Shown here piece by piece: positions 42,902-52,029 of a DNA stretch of 64,000 bases. The DNA comes from Hydrogenophilales bacterium 28-61-23 (GTDB lineage Bacteria; Pseudomonadota; Gammaproteobacteria; Burkholderiales; Thiobacillaceae): NCBI GenBank assembly GCA_002281555.1, contig NCGJ01000011.1:35412-99411 (forward strand), given 5' to 3'. The position numbers were made by a program, and so were the translations under genes. Numbering within the stretch: the stretch's first letter is position 1; every line of letters starts with the position of its first letter. The notes under the pieces are model-generated. The model did not search any database. It was not told where the DNA came from and saw only the letters and a list, made by a program, of their open reading frames with translations.

Positions 42902-44530
42902 ATGAACCTCAATCAACTGAGCGTGCGCACGATGTTGATCGCCATGGCCGGTCTGGTGCTGCTGGCCATGCTGGCGCTTGCCGGCGTCGGCCTGTTCAAC
43001 ACGCAACGACTGGGGAACGGCCTCATCGAGGTTGTCGACACCGGCCAGGCGGTGCGCCGGCAAATGGATGCCGACATGATGCACGACAGCATTCGCGGCG
43101 ATGTGTTTGCCGCGCTGCTTGCCGCGCGCGACGGACAGACGTCAAGAATCCAGGAAATCCAGAAAGACTTGACCGCTCATATCGAACGCCTGAAGAAAAA
43201 TATCGATGACAACGCCAAGGCCAGCCTGGGTGAAGCGGTGCACAAACAATCCGATGCAACGATGCCGACCGTGAACCGCTACGCCAGCACGGCGCAGGAA
43301 ATCGTCGCGGCCGCGATTCAGGGCAACCCGGGCGATAACGAGAAAATTGGCGCGTTCGAAAAGGATTTCGGAGCCCTTGAGGTCGAGATGGAGAAACTCT
43401 CCGACCTGATCCAGCTGATCGCGGGGGATGCGAAGGACGGCGCCAATGGGCGGGTAACGGGCAGCAGGCTGAACACCCTCCTCATTCTGCTGGCGACCAT
43501 GATCGCCTTCGGCCTGTTCGCCCGCTTCGTGTTCGGCCGCATCGTGAAACCGCTCGGCGATCTCGCCTCCACCGCCCAGAAAATTCGTGACAGCGGCAAC
43601 CTCACGCTGCGCGTGCCGAATACATCGGACAACGAAATCGGCCGTGGCGTGCAAGCCTTCAATGCTCTGCTCGACAACCTGCAAGCCATCGTCCGCGAAG
43701 TGCTTGGCGATAGCGAACAAATTCACCATTACGGCCGGAGCCTGTCGTCCGCCGCCCGGGAAACCGCCGACGCCAGCGAAAAGCAGAGTCAGGCCGCCAG
43801 CGGCATGGCCGCGGCAATGGAAGAACTGTCGGTCAGCATCGACTCGATGTCGGAACATGCCCAGACCGCAACCCGCGCCTCCACCGATTCCGGCCAACTG
43901 GCCGGCGAAGGCGTCAACGTGGTGGGGCAGGCGGCCAGAGAGATCCAGAGAATTGCGGAATCGGTGCAGACCTCCTCGCACACCATTCAGGTGCTGGGCG
44001 GCAAGACCGAGGAAATCACCCGCATCGTCAGCGTCATTCGCGACATCGCCGACCAGACCAACCTGCTCGCCCTAAACGCCGCGATCGAAGCCGCCCGCGC
44101 CGGCGAACAGGGGCGCGGCTTCGCCGTGGTGGCCGATGAAGTGCGCAAACTGGCCGAGCGCACCGCCAAATCGACCGGTGAAATCTCGGCCATGATCGAC
44201 GATATTCAGCAAGGCGCCCAAGAAGCCGTGCAAGCGATGGAAGAAGGCGTGAAACGCGTCGATATCGGCGTCGAACGCGCCGGCCTAGCCGGCGCCTCCG
44301 TGCAGCGCATTTCCTCGGTCGCGCATGAAGCCGCCAAGGCGGTGTCAGATATCACCAACGCCCTGCGCGAACAAGGCGCGGCGGGACGCGATATCGCGCG
44401 CAACGTGGAACAGGTCGCGCAAATGTCGGAACACCTCCACGTGACCGCCAACCAGTCCGCTGACCAGGCGCACAGTCTGGCGCAACTGGCGGAATCGCTG
44501 AAATCCAGCGTCAGCCGGTTCTCGGTCTAG
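42902..44530 (+). CDS. Methyl-accepting chemotaxis protein
   Basis: A 542-residue chemoreceptor. TM1 (about 10-30), a 4-helix-bundle ligand domain (31-190), TM2 (about 193-212), HAMP and a cytoplasmic coiled coil are all seen. The conserved hairpin tip reads [20 protein letters not shown] and continues [20 protein letters not shown]. It signals to CheA/CheW. There is no C-terminal CheR-binding pentapeptide (the end is VSRFSV). AAGGAGAG precedes the ATG. No other che genes are in the window. Confidence 0.92.
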   Translation: MNLNQLSVRTMLIAMAGLVLLAMLALAGVGLFNTQRLGNGLIEVVDTGQAVRRQMDADMMHDSIRGDVFAALLAARDGQTSRIQEIQKDLTAHIERLKKNIDDNAKASLGEAVHKQSDATMPTVNRYASTAQEIVAAAIQGNPGDNEKIGAFEKDFGALEVEMEKLSDLIQLIAGDAKDGANGRVTGSRLNTLLILLATMIAFGLFARFVFGRIVKPLGDLASTAQKIRDSGNLTLRVPNTSDNEIGRGVQAFNALLDNLQAIVREVLGDSEQIHHYGRSLSSAARETADASEKQSQAASGMAAAMEELSVSIDSMSEHAQTATRASTDSGQLAGEGVNVVGQAAREIQRIAESVQTSSHTIQVLGGKTEEITRIVSVIRDIADQTNLLALNAAIEAARAGEQGRGFAVVADEVRKLAERTAKSTGEISAMIDDIQQGAQEAVQAMEEGVKRVDIGVERAGLAGASVQRISSVAHEAAKAVSDITNALREQGAAGRDIARNVEQVAQMSEHLHVTANQSADQAHSLAQLAESLKSSVSRFSV

Positions 44531-44615
44531 CAGACTGTTGGGCTTTGGCCGTCGATAGCGAAAAGGGGCCGCTGCGGCCGATTTGCAGCCGACGATTCCA
44601 AAGTCCGACAGCCTG
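44531..44615. repeat. Long imperfect inverted repeat between convergent genes
   Basis: Arms CAGACTGTTGGGCTTTGG (44531-44548) and CCAAAGTCCGACAGCCTG (44598-44615) match at 15 of 18 positions. An inner GGCCGC/GCGGCC stem and a GTCG/CGAC pair lie between them. It separates the convergent chemoreceptor and dehydrogenase genes. There is no T-run, so it may be a factor-dependent terminator or a small REP-like element. Confidence 0.5.
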
Positions 44616-44620
44616 CTTGG

Positions 44621-45460
44621 CTAGCGCTTGCCGCCGCCTGAGGCGCGCAGCAACACCCAGTCCATCGCCCGGGTTGACAGCAAACGCTTCAGCCAGCGGA
44701 ATGCGACCGCCGGCACGGTGACCGGGTAACGCGCTTTGGGAAACGGGTTTTCCAGCGCGTGAACCACTTTTTCCAGCACCGCTTCGGCGGGCAAGGTGAA
44801 TGGCGCGGCCGGGCCGGGTTTGTTCAAGCGCGCCAACTGCTCGGCGTACTCGGCATGGTGGATGCTGTTGCGCCAGTCGATGTGTTTCTCGAAGTGCGGC
44901 AGACAGTTTTCCCGGAAACGCGAGACGATCGGGCCGGGTTCGACCAGGGCGACATGGATGCCGGTGCCGCGCAGTTCCTGGCGCAGCGTGTCGGTCAATC
45001 CTTCCAGCGCGAATTTCACCGCGACGTAGGCGCCGCGATAAGCGAAGGCGGCATAGCCCAATACCGAGCTGTTCATGACGATACGGCCGTGGCCTTGCCG
45101 GCGCATGACCGGAATGACGCGGTTGGTCAGCTCGACCCAGCCGAACAGATTGGTCTCGAACTGTTCGCGCAGCGCAGCGCGGGTGAGGTCTTCCACCGCG
45201 CCGACCTGGCCGAAACCGCCGTTGTTGAACAACGCATCGAGCGTGCCACCGGTACTGGACAGGACGTGATCGAGCGCGGCCTGGATCGAGGCGGAATCGT
45301 CGAGATCGAGCCGCAGGCTTTCGAAACCCTCCGCCGCCAGACGTTCCACGTCGTCGGCCTTACGCGCCGTGGCGAACACGCGCCAACCGCGCGCCGACAA
45401 ACCGCGCGCCACGGTGGCGCCGATGCCGGAGGAACAGCCGGTGATCAATACACTTTTCAT
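44621..45460 (-). CDS. Short-chain dehydrogenase/reductase
   Basis: A 279-residue classical SDR; the start is the ATG at 45460 (MKSVLITGCSSGIG). The nucleotide-binding motif is TGCSSGIG at about 5-12, followed by the NNGGFG motif. The catalytic Ser is in MNSSVLG, and Tyr and Lys in AYVAVK (YxxxK). The C-terminal extension resembles SDRs acting on hydrophobic or lipid-like alcohols. The substrate is unknown. An alternative ATG at 45478 adds six residues. Monocistronic. Confidence 0.88.
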   Translation of the reverse strand: MKSVLITGCSSGIGATVARGLSARGWRVFATARKADDVERLAAEGFESLRLDLDDSASIQAALDHVLSSTGGTLDALFNNGGFGQVGAVEDLTRAALREQFETNLFGWVELTNRVIPVMRRQGHGRIVMNSSVLGYAAFAYRGAYVAVKFALEGLTDTLRQELRGTGIHVALVEPGPIVSRFRENCLPHFEKHIDWRNSIHHAEYAEQLARLNKPGPAAPFTLPAEAVLEKVVHALENPFPKARYPVTVPAVAFRWLKRLLSTRAMDWVLLRASGGGKR

Positions 45461-45480
45461 CAACAAATCTCGGCCCATCT

Positions 45481-45526
45481 AAAAAAACACAAAAAAACAC
45501 CCGACGCCTTGATGGGGCCGGGTGTT
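45481..45526 (-). terminator. Rho-independent terminator of the Met-rich protein gene
   Basis: Read on the minus strand: the stem AACACCCG / CGGGTGTT (45526-45519 with 45504-45497) is followed by a run of T broken by single GTG. It lies 57 bp after the stop of the Met-rich gene and upstream of the SDR start. Confidence 0.85.
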
Positions 45527-45582
45527 GCGCGAGTAGAGCGAATCGTCAAGGCCCGATCCAGGCCAGGATGATCCGCTTCGTC

Positions 45583-46296
45583 TTATTTGGCCGGTTGAGG
45601 CGCGACCGGCATCGGCAGCATCTGAATCATCTTCATCAACGCGGCGGGGTCGATCGGGAAGCCGCTCATCTGGCCGCTGGGCATGTTCATCATCTGGCCC
45701 CAGGGGCCATAGGTATTCGGGTTCATGCCGGCGCCCATCATGTTCATGTACATGTTCGGATTCATCGGCGCCATCATGGTGTTCATCGCGGCGGGGTTCA
45801 TCGGCGCGGCCATCCAGTTGCCGTACATGCCGGGGTTCATCATCTGGGCGCCCATGTTCATCATCTGCGGGCTCATCGGAGCCTGCATCATGTTCAGGTA
45901 GGCATTGGGATTGATGCCCTGGCCAAGCAATGCGGTGGCGAAGCGGGGATCCATGCCGGCGCCCAGCCACTTCATGGCGATGGCGGGGTCGGTGAACTGC
46001 ATGTAGTTCTGCATGGCGGCCGGATTCATCATGCCGGAGAGCATGCGCAGCGCGGTGTTGGGATCCATGCCCGACTGCATCATGGCCATCGAGGTGGCCG
46101 GATTCATCATGGCATTGCTCCACTGCTGGAACGCGGCCGGGTCTTTGAAGGCGGCTGCGTTCTGGGTGGGGTCGAGCATTTTTCCGGCCCAGGCTTGCGG
46201 GGTTGTCGGGGTGGTGGGGGCAGGGGCGGCGACATCGGCGGCGTGGGCAATGCCGGACACGATCAGGGCGGTGAACAGAATGGAAATACGATTCAT
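45583..46296 (-). CDS. Secreted methionine-rich repeat protein
   Basis: A 237-residue exported protein with a clear signal peptide (ends IAHA|AD, about residue 19). By hand count 43 residues are Met (about 18%), with many Asn, Pro, Ala and Gln. The pattern MNPxxMxxMM recurs: MMNPATSMAMM, MMNPAAMQNYM, MMNPGMYGNWM, PMNPAAMNTMM, PMNPNMYMNMM. The mature part has no Cys and no His. No family recognised. Met clusters of this type bind Cu(I)/Ag(I) or scavenge oxidants in the periplasm, so such roles are possible. The gene has its own terminator and no operon partners. Confidence 0.75.
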   Translation of the reverse strand: MNRISILFTALIVSGIAHAADVAAPAPTTPTTPQAWAGKMLDPTQNAAAFKDPAAFQQWSNAMMNPATSMAMMQSGMDPNTALRMLSGMMNPAAMQNYMQFTDPAIAMKWLGAGMDPRFATALLGQGINPNAYLNMMQAPMSPQMMNMGAQMMNPGMYGNWMAAPMNPAAMNTMMAPMNPNMYMNMMGAGMNPNTYGPWGQMMNMPSGQMSGFPIDPAALMKMIQMLPMPVAPQPAK

Positions 46297-46713
46297 GGCT
46301 TACTCCAGTGGTGGGTTGGGACAAACTCGGAAAGCAGCCCCGAAGACGGGCGAGCCATCCTATCCCCCTATGGCGCGCAGTGGGGGTTTGTGGCGGAAAT
46401 GCTTGACTCCGGTCAGGAATGACACTGTTTGCGACGCGAGCTTGTGCGGGCTTGGCGGCCAGATACAACCTGTCCCCCGACGATTCGGACGCCCCCGATA
46501 AAAAGGCAGCGAAAATCATGATGATAATTCCCCCGCAGCGCCAAGAACTGCGTATGATGCGCGAGCGCTTGCGTCAAGTGGTTGTCTTAGTGGTTATCAG
46601 GTCTGTCCAGTTTCTTCTCGTTTGAAGCTGTCTCGGTTCGAATTCCCTCGGTTACATTCCTTGAGCTTGGGCATATTTTTGGGCTTAGCCCGCTTCATTT
46701 AAAGGAAAGTTAC
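46297..46713. other. Intergenic region between the Met-rich gene and cspA
   Basis: 417 bp without a supported gene. It should hold divergent promoters. The last 90 bp before cspA are likely its 5' leader, ending in AAAGGAAAGTTAC before the ATG. Short frames here have no family resemblance, and no T-run terminator was found. Confidence 0.4.
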
Positions 46714-46923
46714 ATGAGCACTCAAACCGGCACCGTGAAATGGTTCAACGACTCCAAGGGCTTCGGCTTCATCACCCCCGATCAAGGCGGTGAGGATCTG
46801 TTTGCGCACTTCAGCGAAATCCAGAGCAACGGTTTCAAAACCTTGGCTGAAAACCAGCGCGTGCAGTTCGAAGTGACCCAGGGCAAAAAAGGCCTCCAGG
46901 CCAGCAAGATCCAAGCGATCTAA
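46714..46923 (+). CDS. Cold-shock protein (CspA family)
   Basis: A 69-residue OB-fold nucleic-acid chaperone of standard length. RNP1 is KGFGFI and RNP2 is [22 protein letters not shown] opens the protein. It melts RNA secondary structure. AAAGGAAA lies upstream, and a strong terminator follows 20 bp after the stop. It converges with infA. Confidence 0.95.
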   Translation: MSTQTGTVKWFNDSKGFGFITPDQGGEDLFAHFSEIQSNGFKTLAENQRVQFEVTQGKKGLQASKIQAI

Positions 46924-46942
46924 GCACCCCTTCGGCACCAAT

Positions 46943-46970
46943 AAAAAACGCGGCTTCGGCCGCGTTTTTT
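46943..46970. terminator. Bidirectional terminator between cspA and infA
   Basis: The perfect stem AAAAAACGCGGC / GCCGCGTTTTTT with a TTCG tetraloop works in both directions for the convergent cspA and infA genes. Confidence 0.95.
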
Positions 46971-47021
46971 ATTTCCGGCGCCTTGTTAGCGGCACCGGCG
47001 GATCGAAAGATGTTGCCCGAA

Positions 47022-47294
47022 TTAGCGGCGACGGAATTGAGTATTCTGCGGGGGCGGACTACCGGCGGGGCGCTCGTCCTTGTGGCGGAAACTGATACGG
47101 CCCTTGGTCAGATCGTAGGGAGACAGTTCCAGAGTCACCTTGTCGCCAGCCAGAATGCGAATCCGGTGTTTTTTCATTTTTCCGGACGCATAAGCCTGAA
47201 TTTCCATACCATTTTCCAATGTCACTATGAAACGGGTGTCCGGCAAGACCTCATTTACGACGCCTTCCATTTCAATTAACTCTTCTTTTGCCAT
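47022..47294 (-). CDS. infA: Translation initiation factor IF-1
   Basis: A 90-residue protein. [20 protein letters not shown] and [20 protein letters not shown] are IF-1, as are [20 protein letters not shown] and [11 protein letters not shown]. The usual length is 72; here a Pro/Arg/Gln-rich tail of about 18 residues ([18 protein letters not shown]) is added, as in the second IF-1 of many betaproteobacteria. It is a stand-alone gene next to cspA, not in a ribosomal operon, so it is likely a paralogue used under cold or stress. Confidence 0.93.
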   Translation of the reverse strand: MAKEELIEMEGVVNEVLPDTRFIVTLENGMEIQAYASGKMKKHRIRILAGDKVTLELSPYDLTKGRISFRHKDERPAGSPPPQNTQFRRR

Positions 47295-47414
47295 GTGTCG
47301 GTTTGCTCCAGCTGCGCCGCCCGATTATCGGTGGCGCAAATAAATTGTTCGTGTTAAAGGGCGAAAAATAGCCGCGCAGACTAACATGCCCCAACCCGAT
47401 TGTGGATGAATAAT

Positions 47415-49052
47415 TTATCCCGCCAGCGCGGCGGTCACAATGCTTTGCGCCTCTTTGACGATTTCCCGCAAGTGCTCGGCGCTCTTGAAGCTTTCCGCAT
47501 ACAGCTTGTAGATGTCCTCCGTGCCGGACGGACGCGCGGCGAACCAGCCGTTTTCCGTGGTCACCTTGAGGCCGCCGATGGGCGCGTCGTTGCCGGGCGC
47601 GCGCGTCATTTTCGCGATGATAGGCTCACCGGCCAGTGTGGCCGCGGCGACGCGCTCGCCGGTCAGTTGCTTGAATGCGGCTTTCTGGGCCGGCGTGGCG
47701 ACCGCGTCGATGCGCACGTAATACGGCGTGCCATATTGGGCGGCGAGTTCCTGATAGTAACGACCCGGGTCTTTGCCGGTGACGGCGGTGATCTCGGCGG
47801 CGAGCAGGCCGAGGATGATGCCGTCCTTGTCGGTCGTCCAGGCACGGCCATCGCGGCGCAGGAAGGACGCGCCGGCGGACTCTTCGCCGCCGAAGCAGAA
47901 ACTGCCATCGAGCAGACCGGCGGAGAACCACTTGAAGCCGACCGGCACTTCCAGAAACTTGCGACCGAGGCCGTTCACCACGCGGTCGATCAGTCCGCTG
48001 GATACCAGCGTCTTGCCGACCGCCGCGCTCGCCGGCCATTGCGGCCGGTGCGTCAGCAAATAGTGGATGGCCACGGCCAGAAAGTGATTCGGGTTGAGCA
48101 AACCGATCGATGGCGTCACGATGCCATGCCGGTCGACGTCGGCGTCATTGCCCCAGGCGATGTCGAATCGGTCTTTCAGCTTGACCAGACTGGCCATCGC
48201 ATACGGGCTGGAGCAGTCCATCCGAATCTTGCCGTCGTGATCCAGCGTCATGAACGCGAACGCCGGATCCACCTTCGGATTCGCCACCTCGATATTCAGA
48301 CCGTATTTCTCGGCGATCGGCTTCCAATACGCCACCGCCGCGCCGCCCAAGGGATCGACGCCGATCTTGAGGCCGGCGGTGCGGATCGCTTCCATGTCGA
48401 TCACCGCGCCCAGATCGGCCACGTAAGGCGCGACGAAATCTTCCAGCAGCGTGGTCGGCGCGGCCAGCGCCTGTGCATAAGGCACCCGCTTCACCTCGCG
48501 GTTGGCGTCGGCCATCAATGCATTGGCGCGCTGCTCGATCCAGCCGGTGGCATCGGTATCGGCCGGACCGCCGTGCGGCGGGTTGTATTTGATGCCGCCA
48601 TCACGCGGCGGATTGTGTGACGGCGTAATCACGATGCCGTCGGCGCGCGGCGCGCCATCGACACGGTTGTAAACCAGGATCGCGCGCGAAATGACCGGTG
48701 TCGGCGTGTATCCGTCATTGCTCTGCACCCGTGTTTCGACGCCGTTGGCGGCGAGCACTTCCAGCGCGCTGCGTTGCGCCGGTTCCGACAGCGCATGGGT
48801 GTCCTTGCCCAGGAACAGCGGCCCGGTAATACCCTGCGCGCTGCGGTATTCGCACACCGCCTGGGTAATCGCCAGGATATGCGCCTCGTTGAAACTGCCG
48901 TTGATCGCGCTGCCGCGATGCCCGCTGGTGCCGAAGGCGACACGCTGCGTGGCCTGGCCGACATCGGGCTGGTTGAAATAGGCGGCAAGCAGCGCCGGAA
49001 TATCGGTCAGAACATCGGCGGGCGCGGGCTGTCCGGCAAGGGGGTGCGTCAT
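47415..49052 (-). CDS. pgm: Phosphoglucomutase (alpha-D-glucose specific)
   Basis: A 545-residue enzyme interconverting glucose-1-P and glucose-6-[12 protein letters not shown] is near the N-terminus. The phospho-Ser is in [15 protein letters not shown] (about residue 143), the metal loop is NDADVDRHG, the sugar-binding loop is [11 protein letters not shown], and the phosphate-binding end is [17 protein letters not shown]. The length matches the E. coli Pgm type. It supplies precursors for glycogen and surface polysaccharide. AGGAG lies before the start. Monocistronic. Confidence 0.95.
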   Translation of the reverse strand: MTHPLAGQPAPADVLTDIPALLAAYFNQPDVGQATQRVAFGTSGHRGSAINGSFNEAHILAITQAVCEYRSAQGITGPLFLGKDTHALSEPAQRSALEVLAANGVETRVQSNDGYTPTPVISRAILVYNRVDGAPRADGIVITPSHNPPRDGGIKYNPPHGGPADTDATGWIEQRANALMADANREVKRVPYAQALAAPTTLLEDFVAPYVADLGAVIDMEAIRTAGLKIGVDPLGGAAVAYWKPIAEKYGLNIEVANPKVDPAFAFMTLDHDGKIRMDCSSPYAMASLVKLKDRFDIAWGNDADVDRHGIVTPSIGLLNPNHFLAVAIHYLLTHRPQWPASAAVGKTLVSSGLIDRVVNGLGRKFLEVPVGFKWFSAGLLDGSFCFGGEESAGASFLRRDGRAWTTDKDGIILGLLAAEITAVTGKDPGRYYQELAAQYGTPYYVRIDAVATPAQKAAFKQLTGERVAAATLAGEPIIAKMTRAPGNDAPIGGLKVTTENGWFAARPSGTEDIYKLYAESFKSAEHLREIVKEAQSIVTAALAG

Positions 49053-49358
49053 GATGGTTCTCCTAGCATGGGGAATGAATCTATTCCCGTAATGTTACGT
49101 CGCCTCGACCGCCAATAAACACAGCTTGTCCGAATCATGACCGCACCGTATGCGCGCATGGATGCCTGATCCTGGTGCGGGAATTGTGTGCCGCAAAGCC
49201 TGACAGCCCATAACCCGATGCTCGGCGGTTGGTTTGATCTCCAGTCTGGCGCAGGTTCACGGGTGATTTCAGCGCGCGAGCCAATTCCCGACTAAATTGG
49301 TACGGTTATTGCATAACAGACGCTAGACAGCCTTACAAATCGGATCAAGGAGGCCATC
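49053..49358. other. Intergenic region carrying a sigma-54 promoter
   Basis: 306 bp without a gene between pgm (leftward) and the small exported protein (rightward). The left part contains the pgm promoter; the right end has the sigma-54 promoter described separately. No enhancer palindrome was identified with confidence. Confidence 0.5.
49297..49314 (+). promoter_or_regulatory. Sigma-54 (RpoN) promoter
   Basis: TTGGTACGGTTATTGCAT has GG at 49299-49300 and GC at 49311-49312 with exactly 10 bp between them. It matches the TGGYACG-N4-TTGCW consensus at all but one or two positions. The start site would be near 49324, leaving a 35-base leader with AAGGAGG before the ATG at 49359. Confidence 0.8.
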
Positions 49359-49682
49359 ATGAACGCCACACAGACATCCCGTCTACGCCTCGTCATTGTC
49401 CTTGTCAGCCTTGCAATACCTTCGCTCGCCGCGGCCGAAACCTCCGACGCCGCCCCCGAATCGAAGCGCGCTTCGATTGCATGCCACATGCTGATGACCG
49501 AGGCGGAATGCGACCAATACAAGACTGCGCTGACACGATTGATTCCCGGGCCGGAACGCGACCGCTATCTGGCCGAGCACTCCGTCATGCTTAAGGAACG
49601 CGAAGCCGCCTGCAGTTGCAATCGAAACATCATGGCCAACACGCTCTACCCCTATCGCCGACAAGCCATGCTGCGTTTTTGA
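49359..49682 (+). CDS. Small exported Cys-containing protein under sigma-54 control
   Basis: A 107-residue protein with a signal peptide (to about LAAAE, residue 27). The mature part of about 80 residues has four cysteines: ACHMLMTEAEC, then AACSCNRN. Two disulfides or a metal site are possible. No family recognised. AAGGAGG precedes the ATG. The clear RpoN promoter upstream means expression needs an enhancer-binding activator, for example nitrogen, motility or stress control. It converges with the S4 gene, leaving 10 bp. Confidence 0.7.
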   Translation: MNATQTSRLRLVIVLVSLAIPSLAAAETSDAAPESKRASIACHMLMTEAECDQYKTALTRLIPGPERDRYLAEHSVMLKEREAACSCNRNIMANTLYPYRRQAMLRF

Positions 49683-49692
49683 AGGCGCGAGA

Positions 49693-49908
49693 TCAGGCCA
49701 ATACCTGAATCCGCACGTCGCCGCATTCGACGACCTGACCGGCGCGTATCTTCGCCGTCTTGCGATGTTCGGTGACGCCATCGACACGCACTTGGCCGGC
49801 CGCGACCAGGGTTTTGCCATGGCCGCCGCTGTCCGCCACACCGGCCAGCTTGAGCAGATCGCAGAGTTGAACAAACTCGCCGCGCAGCTTGAAATCGACT
49901 TTTTGCAT
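49693..49908 (-). CDS. S4-domain RNA-binding protein (YbcJ-like)
   Basis: A 71-residue protein consisting of a single S4 domain. It reads FVQLCDLLKLAGVADSGGHG and then KTLVAAGQVRVDGVTEHRKT. The length and pattern fit YbcJ/RNA-binding S4 minimal proteins, which bind structured RNA. Last gene of a minus-strand run (tadA to here), 13 bp after yaeQ. Confidence 0.88.
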   Translation of the reverse strand: MQKVDFKLRGEFVQLCDLLKLAGVADSGGHGKTLVAAGQVRVDGVTEHRKTAKIRAGQVVECGDVRIQVLA

Positions 49909-49921
49909 AGGATTCAGCGCT

Positions 49922-50458
49922 TCACAACAATTTGGCCGGCACGATATGCACGGTCGATTCGGTATCGGTGATCCAGATCTGGCCGTCCTGGATGCTGCAT
50001 TGCAAGCGCATGTTGCGGCTGGCGATGGCCGCCAGCGCTTGCGTCGCCTCTTGCGGCAGGTTGTAAACGCTGACGTTGCCCGGCTTTTCCAGCTTGGCTC
50101 TATTCGCGCTCCACCACATATCCGCCGTGCGTCCGCCGTAAGTCAGCACCACCACCCGCTCCGAACGGCCGCACGCTTTGCGCAGCCACTTCTCATCCGG
50201 CAGGCCCACCTCAATCCACAACTCGATCGCGCCGGTCAGATCCATCTGCCAGAGGCCCGGCTCATCGTCCGCGTTCAAACCTTTGGCGAAAATCAGGTGC
50301 TCATGCGCGAACATGGCAAACGCCAGCAGCCGAACCATCATGCGCTCATCGGTTTCGGACGGATGCCGGGCCAGCGTCAGCGTGTGATCCGCATAGTAAT
50401 TGCGGTCCATGTCGGCAATCTGCAGATCGGCTTTGAAGATGGTTGCGTTGATAGCCAT
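49922..50458 (-). CDS. yaeQ: YaeQ family protein
   Basis: A 178-residue protein starting MAINATIFKADLQIADMDRN, the typical YaeQ opening. EDEPGLWQMDLTG-type and WIEVGLPDEKWLRKACGRS blocks follow. YaeQ has a restriction-nuclease-like PD-(D/E)xK fold; it was once linked to RfaH antitermination but its role is unsettled. The start is the ATG at 50458; a longer in-frame start at 50473 adds MTVFD. Confidence 0.92.
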   Translation of the reverse strand: MAINATIFKADLQIADMDRNYYADHTLTLARHPSETDERMMVRLLAFAMFAHEHLIFAKGLNADDEPGLWQMDLTGAIELWIEVGLPDEKWLRKACGRSERVVVLTYGGRTADMWWSANRAKLEKPGNVSVYNLPQEATQALAAIASRNMRLQCSIQDGQIWITDTESTVHIVPAKLL

Positions 50459-50497
50459 GTCGAAAACGGTCAAAGAAAAAAATCAGGCATCGAGTCG

Positions 50498-50812
50498 TCA
50501 GGCATCAACCCGCGCGGCGACTTCCTGGATCAACACCCAGGGCGCCGCCACCACGACCCAGAACTGGCTTTGCTGCGCGTGCCAGGCAATGGCGTCTTCG
50601 GTCGAGGCGCGCGCGATGCGTCCCTGCGTCAACCAGGCTTCCACCACCGCCTTGTCATCATGCGACATCGCCACCGCCACCTCGACCAGATCGAGATCGC
50701 CCGCCACCTTGACCACCAGACCGCGCGCGAAATGGCGTTCCAGTTCGCTCCAGGGCAACTTGCCGGTTTCGGCATTCAGCTTGGCGCGCAGGAGTTCATC
50801 GGCTTCGGACAT
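50498..50812 (-). CDS. DUF2288 protein
   Basis: A 104-residue soluble protein. LRAKLNAETGKLPWSELERH, GLVVKVAGDLDLVEVAVAMS and WLTQGRIARAS match the conserved DUF2288 core, known only as a small proteobacterial protein of unknown role. The start is set at the ATG at 50812. It sits in the yaeQ/truC run and ends 39 bp before yaeQ starts. Confidence 0.85.
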   Translation of the reverse strand: MSEADELLRAKLNAETGKLPWSELERHFARGLVVKVAGDLDLVEVAVAMSHDDKAVVEAWLTQGRIARASTEDAIAWHAQQSQFWVVVAAPWVLIQEVAARVDA

Positions 50813-50928
50813 GATCGTGGTGCAAGTTTCGGGGCGCGCATTGTAATAGGTTAGGACCCGACTCCGGCCCGGTTGCATGAATGCGCCGCCGCCGAGGGAT
50901 CGATGGGTTTCGCTGCGTTCAACCCGTC

Positions 50929-51666
50929 CTACCGGAAGCCTGCCCCTGTCCAACCCAATCGCTCGATCACCCCGGCGAAATCGTCGGCCAGCACGGCATG
51001 CAACTGTAAATCCCGCCCGCTGACCGGATGCGTCAGCCGCATTTCGGTCGCCGCCAGCAGCAAGCGATGGCAACCGAACAAGTCCTGAAACAGCCGGTTA
51101 TGCCGGCCCTTGCCGTGGGTGGCGTCGCCGATGATCGGGTGAGAAATGTGTTTCAGATGCCGGCGCAACTGATGCCAGCGGCCGGTGAGCGGCTGCAGTT
51201 CGAGCAGGGCGTAGCGGCTGGTCGGGTAACGGTCGACGGCGTGCGGTAGTTCCACCGTCGCCAGCCGACGGTAGCGGGTTACCGCCGGCTGCGCAGCGCC
51301 GAGACCGGCGATGCCGGCGTATTCGTCCGCCATACGCGGCAACGGGTGGTCGATCTCGCCGGCTTCCAGCGGATGGCCGCGCACCACGGCGAGATAGCGC
51401 TTATCCACTTCGCCGCGTTCAAATTGCCCGCTCAAGGCGCGACCGACGTCCCGATCCAACGCGAACAGCAGCACGCCGGAAGTGCCCTTGTCGAGCCGAT
51501 GCGCCGGGTAGACCGGTTGGCCGATCTGGTCGCGCAGCATCTGCAAGGCAAAGCGGGTTTCGTGGCGGTCCAGCGCGCTGCGATGCACCAGCAGCCCGGC
51601 CGGTTTGTCGATGGCGATCAGCCAGTCGTCGCGATAAACAATTGGTAGCGCAGCTTCAAACACCAC
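50929..51666 (-). CDS. truC: tRNA pseudouridine synthase TruC-like
   Basis: A 245-residue RluA-type pseudouridine synthase without an S4 domain. IVYRDDWLIAIDKPAGLLVH opens the protein and the catalytic Asp is in PAHRLDKGTSGVL. RYALLELQPLTGRWHQLRRH and HGKGRHNRLF are the TruC branch features (pseudouridine 65 in some tRNAs). No ATG is available: a GTG at 51666 directly follows the stop of the upstream gene, with AAGGGTGG as ribosome binding site. Confidence 0.9.
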   Translation of the reverse strand: MVFEAALPIVYRDDWLIAIDKPAGLLVHRSALDRHETRFALQMLRDQIGQPVYPAHRLDKGTSGVLLFALDRDVGRALSGQFERGEVDKRYLAVVRGHPLEAGEIDHPLPRMADEYAGIAGLGAAQPAVTRYRRLATVELPHAVDRYPTSRYALLELQPLTGRWHQLRRHLKHISHPIIGDATHGKGRHNRLFQDLFGCHRLLLAATEMRLTHPVSGRDLQLHAVLADDFAGVIERLGWTGAGFR

Positions 51667-52029
51667 CTACTTGCCACCCTTGCACGGAAAACGTTCCATC
51701 AGCATCTGGTGCAACACCGCACCGGCCGCTTGTTTCTGTGCATCCGGATGCGCGACTATCCAGTCCACCAACGCTGCCGGCACTTTTTCCTTGTCGCCCG
51801 CGGCCAGGCAGAACGCCAGCTTGCCTTTGCCGTAATGTCGCGCGCCGTCGAGATAGCCGTTCAGATAGCTGTGGCACATCACCGACAGCGCCCGCACCTG
51901 GTCCGCGCCTTTACACATGCGCAGGATGACGCTGCCGTCATTGCCCTGAATCTCACCGGCTTGCACCGGCCCGACGCCAGCCAACAAGGTCAACAGCAAA
52001 ACTCGGAAATGGATGTGCGTGGCAAACAT
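51667..52029 (-). CDS. Rap1a/Tai-family immunity-like protein
   Basis: A 120-residue exported protein with a signal peptide (to about VQAGE, residue 25). The mature region has the Rap1a/Tai pattern: Cys in RMCKG, then MCHSYLNGYLDGARHYG, FCLAAGDKEKVPAALVDWIV and a final RFPCKG. The paired cysteines form disulfides in this fold. Family members neutralise type VI secretion amidase effectors in the periplasm. No effector gene adjoins it; it lies in a housekeeping operon with its stop abutting the truC start. Confidence 0.75.
   Translation of the reverse strand: MFATHIHFRVLLLTLLAGVGPVQAGEIQGNDGSVILRMCKGADQVRALSVMCHSYLNGYLDGARHYGKGKLAFCLAAGDKEKVPAALVDWIVAHPDAQKQAAGAVLHQMLMERFPCKGGK

Noticed and set aside
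41765..43084. A 439-codon minus-strand frame opposite the OprB porin
   Set aside because: Starts inside the chemoreceptor gene and has no family features; the porin has a signal peptide and typical ending on the other strand.
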